Shown piece by piece: positions 11,307 to 22,214 of a stretch of DNA of 64,000 nt. Positions within the stretch are counted from its first letter, which is position 1. Each line of letters opens with the position of its first letter. Source of the DNA: Gonatopus flavifemur (lineage: Eukaryota > Arthropoda > Insecta > Hymenoptera > Dryinidae); the NCBI GenBank assembly GCA_018340375.1, contig JAFFJZ010000007.1, positions 24,960,001-25,024,000 of the forward strand, in the 5' to 3' direction. A program made the translations under genes and the position numbers. The notes beneath the pieces are model-generated. The model saw nothing but the letters and a program-made list of their open reading frames with translations, did no database searches and was not told the origin of the DNA.

Positions 11307-11475
11307 AAAAAACCGGATGGGAACCCGGCTCAAACCCGGATGGGAACCCGACTCACACCTGGATGAAATTTCCGGGATTCCATCCGGGTGTATCCGGGCG
11401 CGTATACGGTTTTTGCGGTGATTCTTTATCTGGTTTCATCCGGACCCTGTCCGGATTTTAATACTGAATATTTTT
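11303..11475. repeat. CTCTGGTAAAAAAACCGG element with CCCGGATGG words
   Basis: It begins CTCTGGTAAAAAAACCGGAT, truncates the mariner frame and consists of CCCGGATGG / CCATCCGGG words in both orientations. The right end near 11475 is not cleanly inverted, so the boundary is approximate. Confidence 0.5.
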
Positions 11476-12009
11476 CGGATTCTCTGTTTTCAGTGATGAA
11501 AACAAATCGATTGTTTTGCAGTGGGCAATTTGGGTGAATTCATAGAGAAAAATCCGCCTTTGACTTAATTCTCTCATGAGATGAATTTTTAATAATGCAT
11601 TTATCACAGTACAGAGTCCAAATTTCGAGGAAGATTCTTTGAGAATTTTAGAAACGAAATTTCAGGGAGGAAATTGTTTCCAATAAAGTTTTGGGAAAAA
11701 AATTTGTTAGAAATTTTAAATTTCGTGATTTTTTCAAATGATTATGCAGCAAATATGCTGAAACTCTCTTATGCTGCTCCGAGTGGAAAATTATGCTTTA
11801 TTATGCTTACGAATTTCGGGCTAAATTCAATTACATAGTCCAGTACAATAGAAATCTTAAGCTTAAATCGCATCATCTCAATTTATGCTTTTATTCTCTT
11901 AGCATGAAGTTCCTATCTCTACCAATAGCGCAACAGAGCTCCACAACGTTTTTGTATGAAATAGTGATGTCAATTATTTTTCTTGTATAGATTTCGATAA
12001 AAAGCAATA

Positions 12010-12550
12010 AATATTTCATATGTTCTGTTTAAAAAAGGGTGACGTCATTGGTATGAAATCCATTCCAATCACAATTTCAATTCTCTAAAGCACTTTGGGC
12101 GTTTGACTTTTGTAAACAATGAAAAATTACACATCACTTTCAAAATTTTATGAATCATTCTATCAAGTATCTTCATTTCTTGTTAGTTTTCAGGGTAGTT
12201 ACAGATGCATTTTGCATTTCAACATTGGAAACAACGTTACTTTTTCCTCCGGCGGTGTAATTTTTCATTTTTTATAAACGTAAACCGAGTAAAGCATCTT
12301 TAAATGGTCTTTTGAATGTCAGGAAACTGACTTCAACTCTCCATCCATTGAACAAATAGAACGACACATCGAAGAATTGAAATTGTAAAATTTCTTGACG
12401 TTTGGAGGTTGAAATTTTACGATTCCATTCCTTTGCCTTCAGAAATCATGGAAAATCATGGAAATGCAAAATTTCACTTCGCCCCTCCCTACCCTCTCAT
12501 GTTCGAGTCCCTCTAATCTTGTCCGAGCAAAACAATGTATTCCAATACAC
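12010..12550. other. Gene-free spacer
   Basis: Nothing recognisable is seen. The only open frame here runs into the next repeat and has no family motif. Confidence 0.35.
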
Positions 12551-12554
12551 AGTA

Positions 12555-12836
12555 CTCTCTAAATTCTTTGGAGTGAATATTCACTCTTCAAAGAGTCAAA
12601 ATACTGCAACTCTAGAACGGAGTGGGAGCTCAACTCTTGAAGAGTGAAATTTCACTCTTTAAGAGTCAATATTCACTCTTTTTCCTGAGAGTGAGTTTTT
12701 CACTCCAAACACCAGAGTTGATTTCCACTCTTATAGAGTGAAAATTCACTCTTTAAGAGTGGAATTTTTCACTCTGTCGGAGTTGCAGTATTTTCACTCG
12801 GCAAGAGTGAATTTTCACTCCAAGGAATTTAGAGAG
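12555..12836. repeat. CTCTCTAAATTC element built of GAGTGAA words, copy 1
   Basis: CTCTCTAAATTCTTTGGAGTG is mirrored by CACTCCAAGGAATTTAGAGAG. TA flanks both sides (12553-12554, 12837-12838). The interior is almost wholly ACTCTT / AAGAGT and GAGTGAA / TTCACTC words in both orientations. It is a close relative of 38972-39232 and a more distant one of 49817-50091. Confidence 0.88.
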
Positions 12837-13032
12837 TAAGAAAACTATCAAAATCTATTGGAATTCATTAGCAATTCACAGGACAAGCGAATTCCCATGG
12901 GTTTTTATGTGGAGTTGCGAATAAAGAGAACGTTTTATTGGGACTTATCAAGATAAGCTAACCACCGTTATATTTGGGATATACTGATCTATTTCAATAG
13001 GTTAGCATAATAAAAAAGAAAATAGAGCTCCC

Positions 13033-13357
13033 TACGCTGAGAGGAATAACCGATACAACACGAGAGTTCAAAAAGAATTCTTAAGAATTCCTAATGAATT
13101 CTTCAAATCTCAATTGACCTCTTCATGAACTCTTCCTGAACTGACAAATATTTTATCCAATAGTATTTATGAAATAATTTCTTTGAATCAATGAAATTTC
13201 ATTCCAATGAATGAACTGGTGTTTGACTCGATAGAATACTTCATGCGATCCAACACCATTCCGTTTATTGTAATGAAATGTCATACATTCGAAGGGATAA
13301 CCCATAAATACCATTGGATAAAATATACTTTTGTCACAATAACTTTTTTCCTCAGTG
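13033..13357. repeat. Probable CAC-ended element with AATGAAATTTCATT words
   Basis: The right end GTCACAATAACTTTTTTCCTCAGTG pairs roughly with ACGCTGAGAGGAATAACCGATAC at the left. The interior repeats AATGAATT / AATTCATT and TTTCATTC words. The ends are imperfect and the left boundary is uncertain. Confidence 0.4.
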
Positions 13358-13776
13358 TGTGAGAATTGATCTATAAATTCTACGTATGAAATACCAGTTG
13401 AAACATGAATTTTCATTTTGCTGCGATGAATTAGATCCTAGGATTCTAAATTCGTATGAAAAAGCATATACTGAAGACATTTTTCTATCAATAATCACAA
13501 TTTGATTCCGATCATTTCCAAAAGACAATCCTGAATATGTATTGTTATGTTTCATAAAATGGTGTTCAAAAAGTATGTGCCGTTCTATCGGCGATTTTCC
13601 AACTGAGAATTAATTTTAATTATATGAAAAATCCATTTATTTCCATCACGAATAATGTGAAACACCTCTGAATGATATGGAACAACCTGAAATTCATTTT
13701 GTTCATCAGAATGATGGCTGAAGCCATTACTCGGGAAAGCCATTTCGTCCTCCGTGTTCTGTCCCTCGTTAAAGAA

Positions 13777-13871
13777 ACCCATTCATTCCCATTCAAATGT
13801 GCAGACTTCCGATTCAAACCCATTGAATTTGAATTGAAAATCAGCACGTTTAATGGGAATGAATGGGTTCT
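13777..13871. repeat. Hairpin with AACCCATTCATTCCCATT arms
   Basis: AACCCATTCATTCCCATTCA at 13778 is inverted at 13850-13871 (AATGGGAATGAATGGGTT), with further mirrored AATCAGCACG-type text between. It is likely the core of a larger decayed element. Confidence 0.45.
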
Positions 13872-13954
13872 TTTGACCGGGGGTAGGACAACACTGATCG
13901 ATTAAGAAATGAGTAACAAATTTTGTCAAATTCATGCTTTATAATCCCAGATTG

Positions 13955-14018
13955 CAGTGGTGGATTTAGAACTTTGCCACTCCCAAGAAGTGTGATTTTT
14001 GCCGCCCCCATTCTCAAA
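13955..14018. repeat. hAT-like MITE fragment (CAGTGGTGGATTTA)
   Basis: CAGTGGTGGATTTAGAACTTTGCC ... TGCCGCCCCC matches the style of the fragment at 18264-18324 (GCCGCCCC ... TAAATCCGCCACTG). The CAGTGGCGGATTTA end is a familiar hAT MITE terminus. Only an end piece is present. Confidence 0.45.
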
Positions 14019-14385
14019 ATGAATAGAACGGTAAGACAATTTCCTGAAGTTCCTAACCCTTTTCAAATAGTCGCAGACTTTACCACTTTCGAGTAAATAG
14101 CCTTTCGGACACTTGTTAACTTACCGAATAGAGCATTTGGAAAACTAATTTAGCTATTCATACTTTCAGTAACCTAAAAATTTATTCCCTAAATAATCGT
14201 CTTCTCAAATTCTCAAATTTTCCTTAAAATAGGAAAGATGTTGAGAAAAAAAACAAATAATTGAATAATGTGAAAATATGATTCATTCCAGAACAACAGA
14301 AGTTTTTCAAATCAACACGGTTGAGTTGACACTGTAAATCTATCAATTCGATAAATTTTGTGTTGATTTTCAACACGAATCTTGT

Positions 14386-14927
14386 ACGGAGAAAAAAAAA
14401 CATGGAATGATCACTACACGGAGAGAATATTTTGACCAAAGATTACACGAAGGTGAGTAAAACGGGGACTTAGTGGCATTCCCGCGAAGTTTGAAATCCG
14501 GTTGATTTCATTTGACTCGACTACAGATGAAGATTCATTCAGAAGTTTTTCACCGGTATTCAACTCGCGGGAATAATGAAAACATTTGAATTTATTCTCA
14601 TCTTTAGTCGAGTCGAATGAAGTCAATCAGATTTTAAACCTCGCGGGAATGCCACTATGTCCTCGTTTTACTCCACTTTGGGTCATTTTTCGCCAATAAA
14701 TTTTCTCCGTGTAGAAAAGATAGTAAACTGGTGACGACTACAAATTTCTGTACACAGTCGCTAACAGAGACGAGTAATGGTTCCTATTTTGGTATACTGA
14801 AATACAATATAGTATACCAAAATAGGAACCATTACTCGTCTCCGTTAGCAACTGTGTACAGAAATTTGTAATTGTCACCAGTTTACTATCTTTTCTAGTG
14901 ATCATTCCATGATCTTTGTTCTCCGTG
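14386..14927. repeat. Long near-perfect hairpin with CACGGAGAA ends
   Basis: ACATGGAATGATCACTA and its complement lie at the two ends. 14714-14900 is a near-perfect palindrome centred near 14808 (TTTTGGTATACTGAAATACA / complement), with about 90-bp arms containing GAACCATTACTCGTCT. The left arm is split by 14417-14711. Confidence 0.8.
14417..14711. repeat. 295-bp CACGGAGA element, copy 1
   Basis: CACGGAGAGAATATTTTGACC ... TTTTCTCCGTG is flanked by TA (14415-14416, 14712-14713). The uninterrupted right arm of the host hairpin (CACTAGAAAAG) confirms the empty site. The interior has TAAAACG.GGAC..AGTGGCATTCC words and complements. It has the same length and order as 50357-50651. Confidence 0.88.
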
Positions 14928-14929
14928 TG

Positions 14930-15149
14930 GATACATCGTTCTTAACCCATTAACGTCTGCAGGACGAAAATTTGGCATGAAGAATCATTGCTCATGTTTT
15001 CATGGGTGCTCTTCCTAATTGTATAGTGAAAAGCCCCTCCCCTCCTTGTCCCGAACAAGTGTATCCATGACAAAATCGAAAATAAGCAAAAAATCTTGAT
15101 TTTTCGGTTGAACTTCTTTTTACTTGAAGATTTTCCTTGTCAGTTATAT
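14930..15149. other. Spacer between elements
   Basis: No gene or repeat end is recognised in this short stretch. Confidence 0.3.
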
Positions 15150-15295
15150 CCCCAAGAGAACATGAACGTTCAACAAACGTTCGATAAATTTGAAATGAAG
15201 CTATGGACATTTGAAGATTCATTGAACGTTCGTGGGATTTCAATTTAGCTAAAATCAACCTAAAGTCAATTAATGGGACCCGTGTTTTCTTGGGG
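15150..15295. repeat. CCCCAAGAGAACA element with GAACGTT words
   Basis: CCCCAAGAGAACATGAACG and GTGTTTTCTTGGGG are inverted ends with AT on both sides (15148-15149, 15296-15297). The interior has AACGTTC words, linking it to the CCCGAAGAGAACATG family at 38019, 57258 and 57959. Confidence 0.65.
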
Positions 15296-15483
15296 ATGTT
15301 CTCATATGCCTAAACCCCGTCTAGATCGTGTCCTCCAAGATGTCAAAATCTCGACCTGTTGCCGTTTATGGGTCAAAACGTTTTTTTATCGATGTACAAT
15401 GATTGGACAGGATTAGGGGAGAACGGGGTTAAAAGTGTCGCGGAGGAGTTATTTCGATGATTCAAATTTCTGAAATGAAAATA

Positions 15484-15591
15484 CCCACACAGCAACACAG
15501 TTCCAGAAGAATTCTTAAACAATTCATAGAAAACACAACCAGTTCAATGAGAATTCTTCATGAGTTCTTCTGGGACTGTGTTGCTATGTGG
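15484..15591. repeat. CCCACACAGCAACACAG MITE, 108 bp
   Basis: CCCACACAGCAACACAGTTC at the left mirrors GACTGTGTTGCTATGTGG at the right. ATA flanks both sides. The interior contains AGAAGAATTCTT and complement. It has the same end type as 26432 and 15943. Confidence 0.78.
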
Positions 15592-15598
15592 ATAAGTA

Positions 15599-15727
15599 CC
15601 CTGGTAAAATCGCGGATAGATTCGAATAAAAATTTGCCGATATAGATACAAAAATAGGATCCGTTTCAATCCTATTTTTGTATCCATCTGCAAATTTTTA
15701 TCCGAATCTATCCGCGTTTTTACCAAG
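15599..15727. repeat. CCCTGGTAAAATCGCGGATAG hairpin
   Basis: The left GGTAAAATCGCGGATAGATTC and right GAATCTATCCGCGTTTTTACC arms enclose GATACAAAAATAGGAT and its complement. A sister copy lies at 16968-17126. Confidence 0.75.
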
Positions 15728-16190
15728 ATAGGCGTATGCCTTGAATGTGAAAACTGAGAGAAATATTTCTTGAGTTTACAAATTCAGAACATATTCCTAT
15801 TTTTGAAAATCGAATTATCAAATCAAATGTACGTACTTATTCTCGTACTGGTAATCCGGTCTACAGTTGTGAAATGAAACTAAACTGGTCCGATTGAAAC
15901 GGGAAAAAATATTGATTCAGTGTATAATCTGGTATTAAATAACCCACGCGGCATTTCATGTCTAAAAGATATCTCAAAACAAACTCAAAGAGTCTCACGC
16001 AACACGAAAAGACATCTTCAAGATATTCAAAACAGTTTTCACCTCTCAAAGATTTCTATAAGATATCATCCTGAAAGACAAATTTGAGATCTCTTCTAAA
16101 AGATATCTTTTAGACGTCTTTTACAAGTAAGAACTGTTTTGAACATCTTGAAAATATCTTTTAAAAGAATATAAATTTTCGCAATATATA

Positions 16191-18127
16191 CACTGAAAAA
16201 AAAATTTCTTCCCACCAACCCTAACAAGTTCGTGATACCTCAATGATACGTAAATGTTACGTTGCAAAATGTTCAATTTGAGACCTTAATGATACCTAGA
16301 AGATACGCTTACAGTATCATTGCTACTAAAAACAAATATATAGATTGGAACTGTCTGCTTTTTTGAAAGGTGATTGATGCTTTTAAAATTATGATCATAC
16401 TTACTCTGAAATGTTCGGAATCCTTGCTTCATTTACTCTTCATTTATGGTAAAAATTCTTCTGGTATTGAAGAAAATTAAAATCAACATGAATTATCCCC
16501 TGCTTCTATGATGTTAGAGCGATGATGTGATTTTCAGTTATACCAATATACTGATTATCACGACATATTTAATTTGCCCACATGTTTACTTTGTATGAAA
16601 TTTCCAAGCTATAAGGCTGATATCAGTTTGATATGAAATTGATATCTACCTGGGTGAAGAAATTCTCTCCAAAATTTCTTTGAATTTCTTCATGATTTGG
16701 GATATTTTTCTGATTCATACAAAAATTTAGAATAATGTAGAGTAATTCAGAGAAAGTTAGAGACTGAGTTAGAGATTAAGAATGCTTCACTACCTTGTCT
16801 GTCAGTGAAGTATTCTTAATCTCTCTAAATCTGCTGGAATTTTTCTGATTGTGATTTTGAAATTCGTGGGGTTCTCCGAAATCTTTCTAAATCTTCCTAA
16901 ATCTTTCAGAATTTTTCATTTAGATTCCAAAGTTTTCTCTGAACTTCTGAAGTCCTTTGAATTTCTTCCCTGTTAAAAATGCGGATGGTTCCGGATAAAA
17001 ATTTGGCAATGGATACAAAAATAGGATCGAAACGTATAGAAATGCAATCCGAATTTAATCCATTTCGATCCTATTTTTGTATCCATCGTCAAATTTCTAT
17101 CTGAATCAGTCCGCGTTTTCAACAGGTTTCGAATCCTTTTTAATTTTTTTGAATTCATCTGAATCTCTCAGAATGTCATTTATTCAGATTCTGAGGCTTT
17201 CTCTAAATTTGTTTGAGTCTCTTCGAAGCCTTCTGGATTCCTCTGAAGCTCTTCAAATCTGAACGAATAATCCTTCAAAATTTCATTCATTTTGACTTCA
17301 GAGCCTTCTCCACATTCACTGTAAGAAAATCCCTTCTGAGAATTCAGAAAATGTGACTGTAATTTTTACAGCTACTTTTTTCTGAATTTTTAGAAAAATT
17401 TTGCCGAACTTAAGAAATTTGACTGAATTTTCAGAACATGCTATGAAATTTAGTGAAAGTTTCTTGGAATTCCGTAAAATTTATCTGAAAATTTAAAAAA
17501 AACTGACTGTACAAAATTACAGGCATGTTTTCTGAATTTTCAGAAGAAATTTCTCTGAATCATTCAAACTAAGATTCCAAAATGAAGAAAAAAAACACTC
17601 TTCCTGGCCCTTTCTGAATTTCTCTGGAATTTTTCTGAACTTTCCCATGTTCTGGGACATTTTTCTGAGAGATTTAGAAAGATTTCTTGGAAGTAATTTT
17701 TCTCACATCGGATTTCATATAGTTGAGAGCAACGTTACATTCGCGTACCATGTACCCATACATTACGTTTCATTATAGTATCATTTGGGTATCATTTTTG
17801 ACAATATGCAACGTATCATCGAGGTTGCAATTGAGTATAAATACCTCAAATATACTTCTATGATACTTCAAAAATACGCAACCTCATTGATACATAAACT
17901 ATACCTGAAAGATACGTATCACGAACTTGCTAGGGAAATAAATAGTGTATTTGTCCTCTCTCCATAAAATATTTCTTAGGATTAGTGAAATATTTAATCG
18001 AATCAAATAATGGAATGTTTGCCCCAAATAAATTGGTCTTCGAAATAAATCATTTATTCGACACAAATGATCAGTTTTTGCATTCAATTGAATATTTAAT
18101 TTCTACAAATAAATATTTTTTCCAGTG
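16191..18127. repeat. 1.9-kb CACTGAAAAAAAA element with GATAC words
   Basis: The ends CACTGAAAAAAAAATTT and ATATTTTTTCCAGTG are flanked by TA. Subterminal blocks near 16215-16320 and 17750-17935 share CCCTA.CAAGTTCGTGATAC and many GTATCA / TGATAC words in inverted order. The middle is Leu/Phe-type TTCTGAATTT-rich sequence without genes. Insertions include 16968-17126 and a small hairpin at 16767-16822. Confidence 0.68.
16968..17126. repeat. CCCTGTTAAAAATGCGGA hairpin
   Basis: This is the sister of 15599-15727. GGATACAAAAATAGGATCGA and its complement form the core, with TGCGGATGG / CCGCG at the ends and C.CCTGTT termini. Confidence 0.7.
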
Positions 18128-18263
18128 TAATATAAACGCAAATATTTCGCATTGCATAAGATTTCTTAAACTTTTCTAAATAGTTTCTCAAGGTATCTTG
18201 AAAATTAAAAGTGCTGTGTGGGAATGCTCTTGAAAATTATACTACTTTGAAATTTTGTTACTC

Positions 18264-18324
18264 GAAAAATTTTGCCGCCCCAAGCAGGTGCTGCTTGCTT
18301 TGCTTGTGCGTAAATCCGCCACTG
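18264..18324. repeat. hAT-like MITE end fragment
   Basis: TGCCGCCCCAAGCAGG ... GTAAATCCGCCACTG is the mirror of the 13955 fragment. It includes GCAGGTGCTGCTTGCTTTGC. It is truncated. Confidence 0.45.
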
Positions 18325-18506
18325 GCCTGATTGGTTTATTTCACACCGGTGCGAAATGCATGATACGACGAGCACTCTGGTGGACAAATGCGTGAGGAAG
18401 ATTATCAAATTGAGGGAGAAGATGAAACACACAAACTTTGGAAGAAGGAATAAAATCATAAAATGATTATTAACTCGTTAACCGAAGAACAGTATTATAT
18501 AGATAT

Positions 18507-18592
18507 CCAGAGAGCACAAAAGATCTAAAAGAGCTTATAATAAATACAATGTGTTCATGATAAACTCTTTTAAAACTCTTGTGTTATCTGGG
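18507..18592. repeat. CCAGAGAGCAC...GTGTTATCTGG mini-element
   Basis: The ends CCAGAGAGCACAAAAGATCT and ACTCTTGTGTTATCTGG are inverted. AAGAGCTTAT / AAACTCTTTT words lie between. It is a short member of the CCCAGATAACAC group. Confidence 0.6.
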
Positions 18593-20191
18593 TACGATCT
18601 CCAGCTTCAGTGAAGCTTAAAAACGACATTTAGGTTTTTCAAAGAATTTGTATAAAGACAAAATGTAGTTAGCATTTGCAAATAGCACATAGCAATTAAA
18701 TTCAATGCAATTCTATTGAGCATTCTTTGAACCTTCATGTTCTCTTGGGATATTGGTTCTTGCGGATAGGGAACACTTCCAAGCAATTGACTTTAAATCC
18801 TGTTCACGCCATTTTTCGTTGAGAACGGATAGAACAGGGTAGCTCTTTGTCATTTCATCCTTACGTTTACCTAAAAACACAAGAAATAAATATTTATTAT
18901 CATTCATACTCCTTAAATCATGGATCTTTATTCTTGGTTTTATTTTTCTCTATCATTGCATATAAAAGTATTATACTTGAACGGAAGTTGGCGACTGATT
19001 TATATCCAGCCGTTGTTTTATTTATCCTTCTATCATTCTTCAAAATGTAATTCCAATGGGGTGGTCCGGTATAAGTAGACACGCGCGCTCCTTTCTTTTT
19101 CATTCTCTTCTCTATATTTGCAAGGATACTTACAATTTCTTTCTCTTCCCTTATTCACGCAGATGTATTTAAAAGGACGAGGTCAGAATATAACTGAGAA
19201 GGAAAGAGGCCGAAAAATGAGAAAATACACACACACATATACAGACATACACACAGGTGCCTGTTGGTCACCGTTCCTCTTCTCGACAAATTTCAACCGT
19301 AACCGATTATTGTCGCTTGATCCCGACTAGGAGATTACATTATTCTGCTCCTTAATACACTGCACAGAATCCTCCCTCTTTCCATTCCGTTTTGTCTCCT
19401 TCTCGAGTTTTGGCTTCCGAAATATTTACCGCCGACGCGTTAAACTTACTCAAATAAACTTATCTCCGAGATCGGGTACTGTTGAATTCTGGTTTTTATT
19501 CGATTGTGTGCGTATAGACAGTTCCCAAGCAACTCGAAAAATTGAGACAGCGAGGGGTTGGGCGAGAGATATATTAGCGGCAGAATTGATTCATTTGTGT
19601 GGCACCAATTTGAAATTTTTTAATCAATGTGTAAAAACGTTGAAGATCAGATTGAAAATCAACCTAATCTCCAACTTATTGTCTTATCTATTAAGGGGGC
19701 GTATCAATTAAAGGGGCAGAATTTTATTAATTCTTTTGAAACTTTCCAAATTTAGTATTAAAACATTCAAGTTGATGAAACAAATTTATTTTTTTCAAAA
19801 TAGCAAACCTACAGGGCGATCTTTCAGACCATTTTTGAAGTTCGCATAAAAAATGACGGCCGCAATTCTTAGAATTAACATTATTTCTCTCGACATGAAC
19901 CTCAATCTAATTGAAATTATGTATTTTTTTTTTGTTCAATAAATGATGAAAACTTGAAAAATACTATTTTTTCAATTCTCTTGTGCAATGAGCAAATATT
20001 TTTTTATTGCGGTCTTCAAAATCGATGAGTTCATATTCTTCCGTATGATATTGGAAAGTTATGTGCAAAATTTGAGCGAATTTGAATCGGAAGCACGTTG
20101 AAAGTTTGCACTACGAACAAAAACGAATAAATTTGATTAACTCTTTGAAATAAAAAAACCTACAACTTCCTCGTAAAGCTGGTTTTCATTA
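18593..20191. other. Gene-free stretch, partly non-repetitive
   Basis: No exon is recognised. TATAAGTAG at 19069-19077, in a GC-richer context (ACACGCGCGCTCC follows), could be a promoter, but no coding exon was found downstream. A CA-rich tract lies at 19230-19256. 19690-20180 looks like decayed repeat. Confidence 0.35.
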
Positions 20192-20442
20192 CACTGAGAA
20201 CCTAATTTCGTAGACTGAAGGAAACTTTTCTGTGCCCTCATTTTAATAAATGTTTTTTTCAATGGAAAAAGTTTTCATCAGATTGAAACAGAAATATAAT
20301 CCTTCTTGAATTCGAAGAATGTGATTTCAATTCAATGAAAAATTTTTCCATTGAAATGAATGATTTTTTCCATCGGAAACAAGATTTATCAGAATGAAGG
20401 CAAAGAAATTTTCTTCAAGTTTAAGAAATTGAGTTATCAGTG
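20192..20442. repeat. 251-bp CACTGAGAACC element
   Basis: CACTGAGAACCTAATTTC and GAAATTGAGTTATCAGTG are inverted ends. TA flanks both sides. AATGGAAAAAGTTTT.ATC words occur in both orientations inside. Confidence 0.75.
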
Positions 20443-22175
20443 TACAAATTTCCTCTTTTCGTGTTCGTCGAACTTTTTTTGATGCAACATGCGAACGACG
20501 GTTTTGACACTTTACGCACATACAATATTAAAATGAGCACTGAAAAGAGTTCGAATTTCGCTTTGGAACTTTGTCAGGGATATTTTCGAGATATTTTTTC
20601 ATCACTTTATGAAAAACAATCCGACTTTTTTGACAATTCTAATTGGGATGCTCCTCTTAATGTATAATAAATTATTATGATTAAATATCGTTACTTTGGT
20701 ATGAAATATGTAAAATTTCGATTGAAACTCAATACATAAATATCGGGTAACCCTAGCTCGATATACAGCTACATAACATTCAACAATACTTGTATAAATT
20801 ACAATGATTTTATTATAGCGTACATCTATTTTTGAATAGGGTGAGCTTTGTGTTATAATTGTTTTCATTCGTTAAGGTGTTCGAAACACGTGCTGAAATA
20901 TTTTCGATAGGAAAGAAGGATAAATTTAATCTGAAACTTACTTCCATAGTTTTCATCTTTTGACAAAAAAAACTTGGAGCGATACCGTTGAAATTTCGTA
21001 ACAGCGATTATCCTCGACCCCCTTTGGAACGAGGTCTGACAATAAATTCAGGGTGGTCCGTAGACGGAAGTCTATTGAGAGAATTATATTAGAAAATGAC
21101 AAAGGAAAGTATCGAAGAGTCGCACAATCGAAGCAGTCAAAATATCAATAACGCCAAATCTTTAATATTCTGAATCGAACGATCTTGAAGATTCGTGATT
21201 TTACGAATACTTCCGGATTATAAGTCAGGTATATAAATGCACATATAGGTATACGTGTATCTTATACAGAACGCTAGTCTGTTCGTCGTCAGATATATAT
21301 CCAGGCGAACACGACCAGAAACACGACCGCCCATTGTGCCTTCTCGTGGTTTTGATGATGATCCAGTCTTCTCGAGCTCGTAAATCGACTCAAGGGATCG
21401 TCAAGATCCTTTCTCTGTACCTGTGATGATGTTGCATCCCATCATCTAACTCTGAAAAATTCAGAAGATTTAGTTGGGTTGTAATTTTTCAGAGTCTTTA
21501 TCCATGCAATATATAATTTTATAGATTTCAAATATTTTGATAAACTTTAGGGTATAACTTGAATTTTCTCTTGAGAATGATGAATAACAATTCCCAAAAG
21601 ATTTTTATAATCGAAAATTAAAAAATTTGTTCCCATAGTAGCAAGACGTACCAGATCTATACACGAGAGACCAAAGAAACAACAATTCTGAACGTACCTA
21701 TACGCTCGACTGATTTGTTTGCACGTTCGTCCGGGACTCAATGAAATCCGCTTAATATGATCGACGGAGGGACGAGGCAAAAAGAGAAAAGGAGCACAAA
21801 AAGAGTGAGGTAGCCAGATAGTTTACCACACGTAAGTTCTTTTATTTATTCCGTCATTGTGAAGGAGAGGAAAAGAGAGGAAAATGAACGTAGGCTCGAA
21901 CGGGGTATCGAACGAAGGGTTGTTTAGTTTTGCGTACCTTCATTTGGGTGAGAAGTGAAGGAAGGGATGGTGAAGGGTCGAGTTACATTTGAGGAACACG
22001 ACACGCGTTCACCACTTGAAAAATACCCCAGGGACATTAATTCCATTTAATCAAACGCTACTCCCAAAAGAAAGAACCAGCCTCCCACGCTATTATATTA
22101 TACCACTCATCATTTAAGTGGTGTTGACAGATATACGCATACGTTCTTTCAACTCAATTCGATATAATTATTGTT
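20443..22175. other. Mostly non-repetitive spacer with a possible promoter
   Basis: No protein gene is recognised. TATAAA at 21232-21237 precedes a GC-richer stretch. A 23-codon frame starts at 21355 (MMIQSSRARKSTQGIVK...) and ends at 21426. The stretch 21780-22100 has no repeat ends. It may hold the first exon of an unannotated transcript. Confidence 0.3.
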
Positions 22176-22181
22176 TTTATT
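22176..22181 (-). terminator. Polyadenylation signal of mRpL1
   Basis: AATAAA on the minus strand lies 34 bp after the stop codon (22215), giving a very short 3' UTR. Confidence 0.6.
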
Positions 22182-22214
22182 ACAGATAAGTTATTTACAA
22201 ATACAATTGAATCT

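Larger units (their letters stand above)
9190..11950. repeat. Inverted arms enclosing a mariner relic and other insertions
   Basis: About 120 bp at 9195-9310 (CTAGAGATAGGAACTTTCTGC, then TTATGCTT words) recurs inverted at about 11780-11945 (GGTAGAGATAGGAACTTCATGC on the minus strand, with AAGCATAA words). This suggests an older hairpin-ended element that was later filled. A related piece (GGAACTGTCTGCTTTTTGA) lies at 16346 inside another element. Confidence 0.5.
15943..18222. repeat. 2.3-kb CCCACGCGGC...GTGCTGTGTGGG element (outer)
   Basis: The CCCACGCGGCATTT left end and AAAAGTGCTGTGTGGG right end are flanked by AA on both sides. The first 240 bp repeat AAAGATATCTC and AAGACATCTTCAAGATAT words, like 40310-40520. 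Most of its length is the CACTG element 16191-18127. No coding frame of note. Confidence 0.65.
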
